DNA of 64,000 nt from Oreocharis arfaki (taxonomy: Eukaryota > Chordata > Aves > Passeriformes > Paramythiidae), in the NCBI GenBank assembly GCA_013398015.1, contig VZRR01010273.1:1-64000 (forward strand). The letters are read 5' to 3'. Positions within the stretch are counted from its first letter, which is position 1. Each line of letters opens with the position of its first letter. The notes beneath the pieces are model-generated. The model was given only the letters and a program-made list of their open reading frames with translations. It searched no databases and was not told where the DNA came from. A program made the translations under genes and the position numbers. Positions 1-14,600 of this stretch are shown here, in pieces.

Positions 1-164
1 ACCATGCTGAGTCATGCTCAGCATATAAATCAGTGGGAAAGCTGTCCAGGGGCTGCTGCTCAGGGACTGGGCATCAGTTAGTTCATGGTGAGCAATTGTT
101 TTTGTTTGCATCTCTTGTTTTTCTTGGAATTTCTTGATATTTTTGCTATTTTTCTTTTCATTGC

Positions 165-199
165 AATTATTATTATTACTATTAGTAATAATAATAATT
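165..199. repeat. Perfect 16-bp inverted repeat of ATT units (hairpin)
   Basis: The arm at 165-180 is the exact reverse complement of the arm at 184-199, with a 3-base loop (ATT) between them. The arms are built of ATT/AAT triplets, so the palindrome may have grown from an (ATT)n microsatellite that inverted. It could extrude as a cruciform or fold in RNA. No function can be assigned. Confidence 0.85.
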
Positions 200-1625
200 T
201 TGTGTAGGTTTTTAAGCTGTTTTTAATTCAACCCACGAGTTTTCTTTGTTTTACCTTTCCAAGTCTCTTCCCAGCCCGATAGGGGAAGTGAGTGACTGGC
301 TGTGTGGGGATTTGCTGGCTTGGGTTAAACCATGACAAGTGGGAGCATTGGCCAGTGATCAAGTGTAAAAGGATGGTTGAATCTACATTGGAATGGATGA
401 GAACACTCACCCATGGCTACCAGAGATACAGACACTGCTCCTCTTGAATGTTTTCCTCTGAGCTTTGGGCTGTGAATCCTCTCATGCCAGGGACTGCTCT
501 CGCTCAGTTGTGGAGCCCAGTGGAAGCTTTAATGGGATTGTGCCCCTGGTGAGATCTAGCTGGCTTATGGGGCTGAGCTGCCAAGTCCTAGTATAGGTTT
601 GGGGGGTAGGTGGAACAAAGCTGGATTGGGAAAAAGAGCTGGAAAACATGGAAAAAGTCCTTAGCACTCCCAGCTCAGGGAGTACACCTGCTGCCTTTGG
701 CTGCAGTGTCACATGTGGATACCTGTGCATGCCTTGGGAATGCACAGGTGTGGCACTGGCCAGCAGTGCTTGTCTCCATTTGAACCTGGCTGGAAGGGCA
801 AACACTTTTCCTTCCAGTCTGGAGCCTGTTGTCACTACTGGGTGCTTGTGCTGGCATTAAACCCTGCTGCTGTAACATGGGTTGTGGCTCAGAGGGTTTG
901 CACAGAAGGCACGTGGCTTGGGAACTAATTCTAACATTGTTGCATCCCTTTCTTGAAATTGAGATTTATCTTTCTTAAGAGAGCTCCAAAGCCTGGATGT
1001 GGCTGACTTTCCAGTGACAGCATCTGAGAAGTAAAAGGTTTCTTGGCGTTTCCTTTTGCAGAAACTTCCCTTCCAGCAGTTTCTCTCCTTTCAGCACTCA
1101 GTGCGCTGAAGCCCAGTCCCTTTCCACCCTGACCTTCCATGTGAGCCTGGAGCTACAGCTCTGGAGAGCCCTATGTGTCTGCATGATGGGAAGTTCTTTT
1201 TCTCTCTTATCTTAAATGGTCATAAGACCAAACTCAATCAGGTATTAAAGAGGTGATGTCAAATAAATTCAGACGAATATTGAAAGACAGTGGCTTTGTC
1301 CATGTGCCTGCTATTTTTATTGCTTCCTTTACTACAACGGATGAAGCAAGTAACTAAAGAGTCTATTGCTTGTATTTTAGCTCTAAGACTTTGGCTGTAA
1401 AATGTCTGATAGAAATTTTACAACACAGTTGAAAAAAGATACAGTTCTGTTAAGAATTTTAGAGACAGTTGCATCTCTAATGTGTCTGTCTTTCAACTGC
1501 TGCTTAATATCACATAAATCAAGTAGCATTACGGGAGTGACAGTAATATCATGGGAGGGACTATGTGCCCATGTTGTTAGCATACAGTATTAGAAATAGA
1601 TTAATCTGATTAAATTTTAATATAA

Positions 1626-1649
1626 AATAAATTGCATTTGCAATTTATT
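1626..1649. repeat. Near-perfect 24-bp palindrome
   Basis: The arms AATAAATTGCA (1,626-1,636) and TGCAATTTATT (1,639-1,649) are exact reverse complements separated by TT. The arms contain ATTTGCAA-like and TTGCA sequence typical of AT-rich enhancer DNA. No function can be assigned from the sequence alone. Confidence 0.8.
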
Positions 1650-2637
1650 AAGATTCTCTTCCTGGGCTAATACTCTTCGTCTGTAGCATCCTTCATAACT
1701 GATCTTTATGCACAGCTTTATTTAATCAACAACGTGGCCAACTGGAAGAAAAGAAATGAAAAAGTATTCGTGATTGTAACTGTGCATCTCTGAATATTAT
1801 TTTCATAGATTTATTTGCTCTTTTTTTTTTCTGCTTCTAATGCCCTTGACCTCCTGAATTCACAGTTTTCACAACATATGCAATCTTGGAATCATCAGTG
1901 TGAGTAACAGAGCATCACCTAGGAAAATGCAAATCAAGTAAGAAGGCATCATCTGGTCCCAATCTGGCCGTCCTGCACTACACATTGTCCCACACTTGGG
2001 ACATGGGGCTTTGTAAAGATGATGCTTTTTTAGAAGCAGCTTTTTGACCAAAAACTCCTCAAGTGTGGCAGTGACACCCCAGTAACAAGAACTTCCCAAG
2101 TGATTCTCATGTGAAGACTTTTAACCTGGAAATGGCAGTGAGCAATTTCTAACCTGTGATCCTTTTGGCTGAGGTTCCTGCAGTATTAACAGGAATTTGG
2201 TGGAATTCAAGTTTTAAGGTAGGCAGAATCCAAGAACTGTCAACTCAGCGTGTGGCTAAAGCTGAAGCAGAGCTCATGTGCCACGTGGATTTCCTGCTTT
2301 TTGCACTGACAAATGCAGGTTCCTTCATAACTGGTAGGGCCATGTAAGTGCATCCTCTGGAAATTCCCCTGCCTACACTGATCAATGCAACAGAAAATTT
2401 TACCATCCCAGCAGCATTGAGATAAGTGGTAAAAGTTGCACTACTTCTTTTCATAGTTGCAATTAGAAAGACTTTGCACTGTGAGGAAGCAGAGTTTATC
2501 TGTTACAGGAATTTCCAGGCAGTTGTGACTATTTAAAAAATACACTTTTGACTTTTGGTTATAGACTGTACAGAGGAAACATTGGTAGGAATGGCTGGAT
2601 TCAGAGAGTTCCAGTCAGAGCTAAATCTAATTATAAA

Positions 2638-2658
2638 TATTGAAACTCTGTTTCAATA
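2638..2658. repeat. 9-bp stem, 3-base loop inverted repeat
   Basis: TATTGAAAC (2,638-2,646) pairs exactly with GTTTCAATA (2,650-2,658) around TCT. It is a short hairpin of the kind often seen by chance in AT-rich DNA. It is listed for completeness only. Confidence 0.6.
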
Positions 2659-5600
2659 CCAGTAAATTAGTTTAGCCTGTAAAGCTAAAATCTATCAATA
2701 GATGTTTCTCGAAAAACACAGTCTTTGAAGGTTTGTATTGGATAATAGCCTCTTCTTTTTATCATGATCATAGTGTTTTTTTCTAGATGCCCATTTTGTC
2801 AGCTCCATCACACCCTGTTTATTTTAACTTATCATATCTCAGGTTAAATCTACCACATCAGCTGAGAGATCACAAACTGTAGTGCCTGAAGCCAGTTATG
2901 AATGCCACTGTAGCAGAGCTGTCACCACTGCTTATCCAGACTGAGGGGAGGGAAAGCTTGCTTGAGATGTGCAGCTCAGACAGTCTAAGTTGTCCTTTTG
3001 GCTTTAATCTATTTAATTTTTCACAGTAAAACATACAGTAGTCATGATCTCATATTTGAGTAGAAGGAACAAGTGAGTGTGTTTTCACTCCATTAAAATC
3101 AAGGTATGTATGAAATACAGCAGTTGAATATCAATGTGTAGATCAATCACGTTTTTCATGAATTTTAGGTAACAATTAATGTTCAAGACAAAAAACCCCT
3201 TGGCTGCTTATGTCATCCATCTACATTGAAATTTCGTATCTTCAGTATTCTCTTGCGGAGCTTAAAAAAAATACTTAGTGCTAAAGGTGTAACTGCTACT
3301 AAAATTGCCTTCTTGATGTGACTGCAAAAATCCCTGTTTATCTACTACTGGATCATCTATCTATCCAAAAACAGCTTATGCCAGTAAAATTTCTTGTGAA
3401 TACACACTCCTCCTGTTGCTAAATGCCTTTCAGCTGGGGTGGTGGAAGGCAGCAGCTCTGTGAGTGCCAGCAACCACATCTATTTTACTTTGCTAACATT
3501 GGAAAACAAGAAGAGAAAGATCAGAGTAACCAAGCAATTCAGAGAAACCTCACTATTGTCTTCAAATACAGTATGGGTTGACATATGGGTTGACAACTTT
3601 ATACTTTCCCAGTTTTCTTCAGCTTTTTGGTTTGGGTTTTTTTTTAAATAGAAATGACCTCCTACAATGAAAGGTGTCCGGCACAAAAATATGAGCCCTG
3701 CTTTTATTCAAGAAACGCTTGTTTTGGCCTGGTGCTTAACACCTTATTTTAAAAAAAGATAAAACCCTCAAAGAACAACAACAAGAAAAAGGATTCTCCA
3801 GGTTTACTTGCAGGAAACAGAACAGCCTGACTTGACAACATGATATCTGACTTTCTTCCTAAAACCAGTGATCAATATTTTCAGTACAGCTATAAATGTT
3901 TGCTACAGTAGCCCCAACACCTACTTTTGACAGTTTACTTTTTACATCTCCATTTCATTGACTTATGCAAGAAAAAATTACAAACTGACAATGTAAAATT
4001 ATTTTCTGATATTAGCACTCGGTGACAGACTATAAACACAGAGTACTTGGTCCAGTGTTTATCAGAGTAAAGTTCTCTTTAGAGTGGAAACCTACAGCTT
4101 TTTCTCTCAGGGATGAAAACTGTTCTGACATACTGAAGCAATCAGTTGAACAGCCATGTAGAAATTGTCCAGATCATTCTCCTTGCCCTCTTCCCACCTG
4201 AATGTAAGTGCTTACATTGTAAGTATCTACACATGAATCTATCCATGATTTTTATAATTTAAAAGGAAGAAAAAGGCAGCCAAATCACTACTGGATCTGT
4301 AATTTTATGCCTAGATTCTTGGATTTAATGTGCTCTGCATTTTTTTTCCATTCTTCAATTGCAAAAGTATCCTCTCCTCCTTTGTCCTCTATTTCTATTA
4401 TTTCACCTGCTTTTTTTCCCCGAGATCAACATTGTTTTCCTATTGATATTTGAAGCAAATTATTTGTCTTATTTTCACAATGTGATTTATCCTATGTCTA
4501 ATAGGGAGAAAAAAATTATTCTTTCTTTGATGTATGTCTTGCCGAAATATTCAGCTGAAGAACCTCTCCCTCCTCTTTTTCTATAAACCACCCAGACTCT
4601 CAGTGTGACTGTGCCTTTGTTATCTCTGCAAGACATAACTTATGTGACTTCATTCCACTTCTGGTGACTAATGGTTTCTATTACTAGCTGTTTCTTATTG
4701 GTCCCTTATTTCTCTCTTGACGTAGTTATTCAGTTCTGTCTGAAACATCTTTCCCTACCATAAATGAAGCTCGTTTGAGAAGGCAAGGGATGGGAACAGC
4801 AGATACTTCCTTCACCTTTACCTCTTCCACAATCTGAATTCCCAAGTCTGGTTGCCTTTTGTTGACTAAGGTAACTAGCTAAAGACCTGCTTTGCTTTTA
4901 ATGTAGCATCCTAAGCCTCAGTTGTCCCTGACAGAAGGTGCTGCCTCCTGCCCCAGTACATGCTGCCACTCCATTGCTCAGCAGCTCAAGTCTGGGAGCC
5001 TCATGTCTGGTTTCAGTTGCAGTGCACCAAATCCAATCAGTCGCAGTAGATCTAATTAGTTTGCACAAGATGACTGCATGATGTGGTTATATCTTTTTCC
5101 TGGTCCCAGGCTGATTAGACCACATGTGGATTTTGTTGTCTTGGAGTTCAGGGCACTCTCTGCACCAGTTCTTAACAAACAGAAGTATTTAAGGATTAAG
5201 TGCTGCTGTTTAAACTCCTGTCAGTATTTCATTTTTATTGTAAGTCTGTCTAACAAAGACACTCGTTACTTCTGCAAATGGAAACAGCCATGAATTTGTC
5301 TGAGGGATCTGTGCAGATCCATCCAGAGCAGCCTGTAACTGCAGCAGAAACCCAGCCTTGACAGTGAGGCATGAATGCTTGAATAAGAATAGGAAGTCTG
5401 TGGGGAAGGATCAGTAAAATAATGATCTAATTAGTACTGCTAATTTCTTAAACAAGCATGCAAACTTTTTAATGAAAAAGTGTACAGCTTTTCAGACTGT
5501 TCTTGGTATAGTCTGAATAAGACCAAACTACTGGCATTCCCAGCATTATCATTTATCTGCAGAAAACTTGAACTAATGGTTTGAAAGCAAACAAGGTGTT

Positions 5601-8600
5601 GGGTACTACAGAAAGAGTAGTCTGAAGATGAGCTTTGTAAAACCAAAAAATCTAAAGAATTTTCACATAGTCAAGTAATTATAAATTATGAAGTGTGTTT
5701 TCAAGAAATGCTTTACGCTATTTGGTGATGCTGTGGTTATTGACAGCCTTGGTAATGCAATTAGGCAGCCAGTGAAGCACTGAAACTGAACAATCAAGTG
5801 AAGTCACATTAAAAACTAGAATAAACAGCCCACATGGTTTTTACATATTTTTTTACATGGTTCATTCTGCAGGTTGTGGTAATGCTAAGCAGACACAGGT
5901 CATTATTGGATAGCTGAAGAGATAATGGTCCAGCTTTAAATTTGCAGGTCAGCTCAATTATGACTGTGAAACCAATAGGAACTCTTAAGCCCTGCTTAAG
6001 CCAAAAGGGTAGCATGAAATCCTGACACGGATAAAAGTAGGACTGTATTGGAGTTGGTTGACAGGTGTAGCTTTGTCCTGCCCTAGTTTAGATTGTTCAC
6101 ATATTTTTGTTAAGCTTAATATTTGACATTAATCAGGTTTCTTGCATTCAAAATTAATATATGATTTTTGAGGGTTGATTGTAATGTGACCCAAGAAAAT
6201 TTATGTGAGAAACAAACATAGCTCAGGATAAATTTATTTTTAAACTTCAATGAATACTCCCTTCCGTTTCCCTCCATCCCCTATTAAAATTATTTTTGTC
6301 AATTCTTCAGCTGTACTCATGCATTAATCAGAGTATCCAAAGAATTCATTATTATAGAAGACCATGGAGACTGTGTGAAAAGTACTCCATCAATTTCACT
6401 GTTACATTACACAGATGTACTCTAGCTACTAAGTTTTTTTTTTTGCTAGTGTTCTTGATTTGCCAATGTCTTTATTGGTTATTTTGTGAACAGGAAAAAG
6501 GATATTGTCATCTGAAAAATTCCACTCATTTTATTTCTTTACAGTCTACCACACCAGACAAAATACTTTCCATCTAAAAATGACCCAACATAATTAGAAA
6601 CTGAGAAAGCTTAAATTTTTTTCCAGGAAATAAAAGCTTGCCATTTTTTAGTGTTATATCTTTAAAAACCATCTGCTCTATCTGCATAGCTGTGTTCTTC
6701 AGTTCAGGTACAATTGATGTGTTGTCATTAATTTTTCAAAGTTTGCAAATATCAAGCGGTCTCCTTGAAGTACCTGGCTTAGTGGAGACAGATATTTGTC
6801 ACCTGACATGACACGTGAAAACCCCATGGAAGTACCTTGACTGAAGCTGCTTTGCAGAGCAGCTTGCTGCCTCTTCCATTGAAAGTGCAGGAAGGAAATG
6901 TTATCAAGTTGTTCTGTGGAATAACTAATTAATAAAATATATTTAAAAAAGGTATGAGCACTTTAGTGTCTTCATTAAGGAACAACTGTAACTATTTGGG
7001 AAAGGGGTGTGACAATATTATTGCTTCCAAGGTATGTTGCTTGCTAAGGATGTTGACAATTCAAATTTATTTCTGTTCTCTAGAGCATATTCCTTGAGCC
7101 AGCACCACAAGCAGGTGACACTCTGGTTTCCTACAGGATGAACGATTACTTTAAAACATTTTGATTCTTTGTCACCTGTCACACACATATCACATTCTTC
7201 AGTTGTATGGGAACAAACTAGGGAAGAATTAGGCAATCTTTCATCATTTACAAGCAATGTGTTGCTACTCTTTGCTGTAAGTGCTGGCAGAGAACTGACA
7301 GCTTTGAATTGAAGCACGGCCCAGGGAAACCTTAGTGCTCTCTTCACTGTTATTAAAACAGGAATATCAAATGCAGTCTTTGATTTCCTGACCTTGAGGG
7401 GCTTGGGGATGCTGGGCTTAGCCCAGCAGTGGTGGGACAGCAGCTGGTGATCTCCTGGGCTGCTGCAAAAGTGATGATCCAGAGGAACAGTGCTGAGGAT
7501 GCTCCTAATGTATAGACTGGAGAGGGCAGACACAGCCTGAATGTTCAGTGCATTCACGAGAGTTGTTGGGTATTGCTCATCTTGGAGTGCAAAATCAGCA
7601 TTTCTACTTGAAAAACATGTAAGGAGGTGTTGTCCTTGACTGAGTTATTTAGAAAGGACTGTTGTCATAGTGGGAGGGCAGACTTTTTCCTTGTTTTCCT
7701 TTTTCCTGTTGACTATTTTTTTCTTAGTCTTAGCTCAAGTGGAAGTGGGGAGATAAAGGCAGCTCTTAAGTATTGAAGAAGTGGGTTTCTTCTCTTCCGC
7801 ATTACTGTAATTTCCTTCTGCTGAAGCCAGTGGGGATTTCTTGGAGTTATTTCCATGCTGAGCACCTTTCCTGTGTGTCCTATGCCATCTCTACCTTCTA
7901 AGTAAGAAAAAAAGAAAACAATCTATGTTTCTCCTCCGAATGTTTTACTGCCCATTTTCTTTCTTTTAATGTTCCCACTTTAAACCTTTATTGGCTGAGC
8001 AGTATGACCTTAGTTTTTCAGAGAATTTAAATGACATGATCCCATTAGATTTTGTGATGGTAATTTGAATTTTTATTTTACAATGTAGATAATCTAAATG
8101 TTAAAGGTGGTGTGGGTTTTTTTAAAAGTAGGAATGTAAAATGAGTCAAACTGAAGCATTTTCCTTAAGAAGAAGGTCTGCCTAAGTGCAAACTAGATAA
8201 ATATATAACTGCAAGAAGACTGAAAACTATTATAGAGGATGTCAAAGTGATTAAAGTAATCTTGGAAGTTATTAGCAAAATCATCACTACAAATATGATA
8301 TTTTAATTTGACCTATTTAAGTCTTGCGTTAAAAAAGGTTACACAATGCAAAAATAGGCAAGATATGTCTGCTTGTATAGTGTGCTTATTGCCTTCTGCC
8401 TTTAAACTTTCCTTCTTCACCAAAATTTTAAGATAAAGAAATAAGGCAGTTCAGATGATCACTCAGTGTTTTGTTGATTTTTGCAAAGCACAGAGGATAG
8501 ACACCCTCTTCTGTTGGTATCAGAAACTGTTGGGTGTTTCTGGTGCAGCAGAGCAAGCACTGAAATTAGAGTAGAATTCTGAAAAACATTGCAAATTTCG

Positions 8601-11600
8601 TCCTCGTGGATAATGTATAAACTGCTGTCACTGTGAGCATCAGCTAGTCTGTATCATTGGAATTGCTGCCTCCAAGAATGCTTTTCCCTGTTTCTGTTCA
8701 CGTTTTCCTTTTGAATTCCTGATCATGAAAGGCCTTAGAGACATGCATGAAGTATTCAATTTTGGATACACGTCTCCAAGCCATATGGGAAAAAAAAGCA
8801 AAGTATTGAATAAAAAAAAGCAGTTGAAGATTTTTACATCAATGTATAGGAAAAAGAATGTGGGCATGTGACGGGGAGAGGGGACTAATAATCTCCTGCT
8901 TCTGCAACCCTTGTGTACTCTGTTCTCTGTTAAAAATTCCCTCTGTTTGTTAGCAGGGAGGTTCTGGAGAATGCCCTCTCACAGACACAATGCCCAGAAA
9001 TCTGTGGAAGTATCATACTGGGTGCTGTTCTACCAGCAACTTTGGGAGGAGCCGGATCATAAAGCATCCTATTTTAAAATATAAGGTACTTAGATTCTCA
9101 ATGGAGTGCCATATTATAGATAAATGTGAATTTTTCCCTGGCATAAATTTTCATTTCTAAATGTGCTGGGATACTACAAAGGAGAGCTTTCACATCTGGA
9201 AATGCAATGACATTTAACTCTGCGGGGGGTGGGGAAGGTGAACGAGTAAAGGGCACTTAATGTTCTAGGGAATGGGGAATAAATACTTTTGTAGATTTAT
9301 AGTAGCTTTTCTGGGTATTTTTAGTATAAAAATTATTTGGCTAGGTTTTCATCAGGACTGTGAAATTTCATAAAGTTATTGAATAGAGCATTTCACAATA
9401 AGGAACTTTTCCCTTTGTTGACCAATGCATTAATATAAAACCATCACAGGGAAGCTGCCCACTGCTGGAACTACTCCCATTATCTCCGTAAAAATGGTGC
9501 ATAATGTTATTCTCCCTTCATATCAGGATTCAAAACACTGAATGAGCTATGAGAAAAGAATTCAAATATATATTTTTTGTCAGTATAGGAGAAAAGGAGG
9601 ATGCTCAGAAAACATTCTCAGGGAAAGTGATAAGGATGACAGCTACTATTACAAGTGCAATTGAATTTGCATCAGTATAGTTTGATGCTGCATTTTCCCC
9701 TCCCCTGACTTTGACAGAAGAAGAAGCTGAGATGTGCTCAGTACTGTACCAAAGATGCCTGGCAAAGCAACAACAGCCAGCAGTCTTACTGGTTATAAAA
9801 CTGCTCCAGCCACAGTGGTTTTAACTCTTAGTGGTCTATCCTGAGCATTGAACACACTTTCTAAAGTGGAAGATACGGAAACACTTCAGTAAAATTGTTA
9901 TGTTCTCAGTACCAGCACTACAGAGGCAGAGAGACTAAAGCCTTTTGGAAAAAATCCTGTCTCCCTCAGTAGGGACGGATGCTGAAAAAGGTGCTCTGGC
10001 CTCTGGGCCACTCTGCTCTGGAGCAGCGGTGGGGCTCAGATTTAGTTACATTTTCAGAATTCTGTGTGGGAGGTCGTGTTGTGCTGGGGCTCTGCTGTGT
10101 CTGTGCTGTCTGTCCTCGGTTTATGATGATAATGTTGACTAAACTCCAGGGCCTCTCCTCTGCTTCAGTTGCCACTTAAGAAAACTCACCCCTAAGTGCC
10201 CTGTAGATCTTGACTAGCATCCTCAAACCTGGTAACTGAGCCTGAGGATTGAGTACTTGACTCTTCTTAATTGCTTTGTGACTGTGAGGATATTCCAAGC
10301 CAGGTTGAATATACGCTTATGAAGAGCTTCCTAAGATGTGGAAATCTCAGGTTCTTTGACCTTGTTTTTCCTTGTGTAAAACGATAGTGAAAGATGCCTG
10401 GTGGTCCCAGATGTTGGTGTAGCTCTGTTGATGGCAGATTCACAGGGACAGGAAGAAGTCAAAATTTTATTTAACTTCTGTGGTAATGGTGCAGGAACCT
10501 TGGGTGTCTGACCTCCTCACCATGTGGAACCACATCAAATAGAAATTTTATTTCTCCACTTTTACTGTATTTGAGGAGGAAATGGTCATCTTTTGGGTAC
10601 AGTTCATGCTGTATGGTTTCTACCACTTTTTTCCTGTACCACAAATAGGTTTATTTCTTTACTCAAAATTCATGGAAGGCTGTCCTCATACAATATGTAA
10701 ATCTTCCCAAAATTTCAGAGACAACTCTCATTTTCTTACAAAGTTCTTCAAGGACATAGCTGAACTTAATCTGCCATTGGCTTGTCATTCTTGACCCATA
10801 AAAATAAAAATAAAAAACTGCTTTCGCTGCTGTAAAAATTACCTGTTGTATATAGAGACATAAGCAAATACCTCAAGACAGAATAAATGCTACAATTTTG
10901 GTCATCTTTCCTACCTATGTACTTGCTAAAGTTCAAACATTTTTAAAGTAGATATGTGCATCTATCCCCAGAAAATAAATTGACTTAACAATTTTGTTGC
11001 TGAAGCATCTCAAGTTTACAGCGTGTGATAATTATGTTTGAGTCTCTAGGAAAATGGATTTACAGTAATATGGGAAAATTTGGTTATCAGGCAGAAGATC
11101 AGAAGACTTTTGCTAATGCAGAGAAAGTCACTGACTGCTTGGCAATGTTCTTGGAGTAGAAAACTGGGAGAAACATAAATACTAGACCAAAAGAAAAATT
11201 CTGAAAATGTTTATGAACAATATAATTTCTGAAATTTCCTGAAATGTTCTTGCAAGTGAAGAAGCAGGTTGTGTAATGCATTGAGCTATGCCTGGTTTTA
11301 TTTTTCCATTTCTGAGTCTATAGGCACAGGCAGGACTCTGTCAGTGGGAATAACGAGAGGGCAAGAGGTGCAAGTAATTTCACATCCTAAAATTAAGGAG
11401 ATCCATTGTCTAGCTAGTATGCTGGTGTCAAGTGAGACTACCCCACTCCTAGACCATTCCAGAGAGATGGCTGTCTTCTCCAATTTAGAAATCTATATAG
11501 AAGGGGTTATTCCATAACCTTCATGTAACCTTTTCTGGAGTATGTCAATGGATGCAAAGGGACGTGTACACAGCATGTTTTCATCACTGTAAGGGTCTAT

Positions 11601-14600
11601 CTGTTATTTTCTGGTGTTCTCTGAATTAAAAAGTTGCAGGCACTTAGATATGCCCTTTCTCCCTCTTATCTTACACACTTGATGTGTGTCATTGTCTCAT
11701 ACCCCTTGTTGGCAGTAACAAAATTGCCATGGGAATACTGACTTGGAAAAATTAGCACTTGCCTTTGGTGATAGAAATATCTGGATGTTAACATTTCTGT
11801 GCTTATCTTATGCTATGAAATTTAAATGTCTACAGTAATTAATTCAATTACCTGTTAAAAAATGTGATTGCTGCTATTACAGCTCGGCATTGCATTTCTC
11901 TGGCTAGGAAATGTTTCAGAGAAGTTAATTGGTTTAATGTTTTACAGCCTGATCACTTAAACTGACATTGGTTAAGTATGGCATCAGTGGGGAAAATTTT
12001 GGTATATTCATCTTCAAGGAGAGCATTAAGGTTTTTCTCTATATCATCTTAAACTGATTGTAGTTTTACCTTAGTCTGAGACTTTGCATCTACAGTAACT
12101 CCACTTCCATTATAAATTGCTTTCCCCAAAATACTCCATGTCTTTTCATCTTTTTACATTGTGCCAGTCCTTGTTTTCTTCCTGGATTTAATGACAAGCC
12201 TCATTTATAGAAGACTGTAATAAAATGGCAGCATCTGTCTCCTCCCAGGCTCGTGGAGCATTTGTGCTGGCAGCACTCAGGTTGCCGCGGAGCAGTCGCT
12301 TGTTTGGGCTGCTGAAGGCTGCCCAGACCACCATGGCAATCTGCACTCTTCGTTTTCTGCATCAGACTCATTAAAGGTTTAAGAGAAAAAGAGAAATTAA
12401 TCACTTTGAAGATGAGAGAGCAAAAAAACCTTGGACATTAAAAAACCCCACAATGATAAACTGTGACGTTGTTGCATGGAAAACTCTTGAGAAAGGGGCA
12501 GAAAAAAAGGGAAAAATTTAATTCTTGAGTCTGATTGAAATCAGACCTGTTGGAAAACACCCTCTCTTTTGAGGAATGGGTGAAATCTGGAGAATGTTCA
12601 GGGAACAGAGGCATTTTGTTCCGTTGAACTCTTTTCTGAATCTGGACTGGTGTCTGTGATAGCTCTCTATTTCTGATCCCCAAACTTCACTGAAAAAGAG
12701 ATTAATGATTTGTTTAAAACAAGCTGTCCATATTAAAAAAACCCAACTGTGGAGCATATTTGCTGCTGAGGGCTAAAGAAATCTTTCAGACACCTTTGGG
12801 AGTAGTTTCCCACTTCAGTCCACAAATACAATTTCTTTCCGCTTGCATGGCTGGCTCCGGAAGCCTGGGCTACAGGATCTCAAGCGGAAAACCTCAGTGG
12901 TGCGGGCTAGCATTCGGCTGTGACCAAAACTGAGGCTAAACTGCTTTAATTAAAGGCTACTCCAGAGTAAGCTGCCATTAGTATCCATTACTGCAAGATT
13001 AAGGTCCTTTATGAGGTTGTTATTGATGGAATTAAGCTGACTGATCGGGAGCAATTCAGAGCTGAAATAACTGTCATGCAAAGAATGAAACCATTTACTG
13101 GTAATATCAGAAAACCTACGGGTTGGAATTCTAAGATAATTCCACTTTGACCAAAAGTGTACAGTAAAGATCTATTGCAAAGCTGAAACTTTTAATCTGG
13201 TGTAGTCTTACAGCCCCTGGGGATGGACAGCTGGTCTTGTAAAGTCAGCTGCGGCCATGGGATGCTCCAGAATCTTACCAGCTCTGCTGGTGCGTTGGGG
13301 ATCGTTTCCAGATCAGCAGTGGCATGCACTTTTCAAGCCACTTCCTTTGTACCAAAATCATTTCCTTGGTCGTGGTGGAGGATGATGTGGAGTCCAGCAA
13401 GCTGCTGAAGCAAATGCCAAAACTTTAGAACATAAGTGCCAGCTGGAGCCCCGAGCTGGCTCAGTGGGGGTGCAGGAGATGCTTTTCCTCAGATGGAAGA
13501 TGCCATAGGACACAAAGGAGATGGCAGGAGAATGAGATCTGGGCTCGGTGCCAGCACCACCCAGGCCAGAAGAACAACTTTAATTGGCCTGTCATCCAGT
13601 CTGTTCCCTGCTCCTGTTTCCCACAGTGCCATCTGAGGAGACAGAAAATTAGAAACCAGCCTATCCTTTTTTCTTTAATTGTTCTCCCTTATTCTTCAGA
13701 GAGGCAGCTCCTGGTCTAACTGCAGGTGATCTATAATTAATATGTCATATTCCACACATTTTTTAAGCCATCTGGCTATGTCTCCAGGACAGAGAAAGGT
13801 GAGGCTGGGGTGGGGAATGAGTGGATATGCTGCCTTGAAGGGCTGTTTTCTGCCCAAGCCCAGATCAGGCCGTTTGTTACCTCTGGTGACACAGGGATGC
13901 TGTGTGCTTACAAAGATTTCTGAAAAGCCTTTGCTGGGTCTGACTGCACTGTGCTGACTTTGGTTAGCAGGCCTTCTGGTATGCTTTAGAAAGATAAAAT
14001 GGAAAAAAAAAAACCCACCCCAAGAAGTATACTTCCTTTTTACTGTTCACAGTGATTAATGTGAGTGGCTTTTCACAATCCATTTCCAATTAATTTTAGT
14101 GAAGGGAGCTCTGCTGGCCTGTATATGAACTAAACTTCATATTAAAAGATTATTGAAGGGATTGCAAGCTAAGGATTGAACACAGGGCTTAAACTCCAAA
14201 CTAGCCATCATGTGAGTCACCAAAAGCCACAGTTCTTCCTCACTATGACTCATCCTAATGACATACTTGGAGCCAGTGGAGCTCGGAGCCTAATCCCCTC
14301 TGCCACCAGCCTCAGCCGTGCCTGCAAGAAAACAAGGAGAGATCACAGCATGTAACACGCTTTCAGCTCCCAGGTGATGTAGCTGGAAAGGAAATAAATG
14401 GGTATTTCAGTGCTTTCCATTTCAGGGTTGGGACTGGGTGAACAGCAATCATGCTGCAATCCTTCTCAATCCCCTAAAATCAGAGGCACATATTTTCTTT
14501 TTGCGAGAAAGAGAAGAAGTATTTTGCTCCCCCTTTTTTCAAGCTCTTTTGAATACCTATGGTACAACTTTATCTCATCGTTAGTATGGCAAATAAAACT

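Noticed and set aside
7018..7557. 179-codon minus-strand open frame, the longest without Ns
   Set aside because: About the longest expected by chance in six frames of 64 kb at this composition. Its translation shows no domain, no family resemblance and no convincing gene context.
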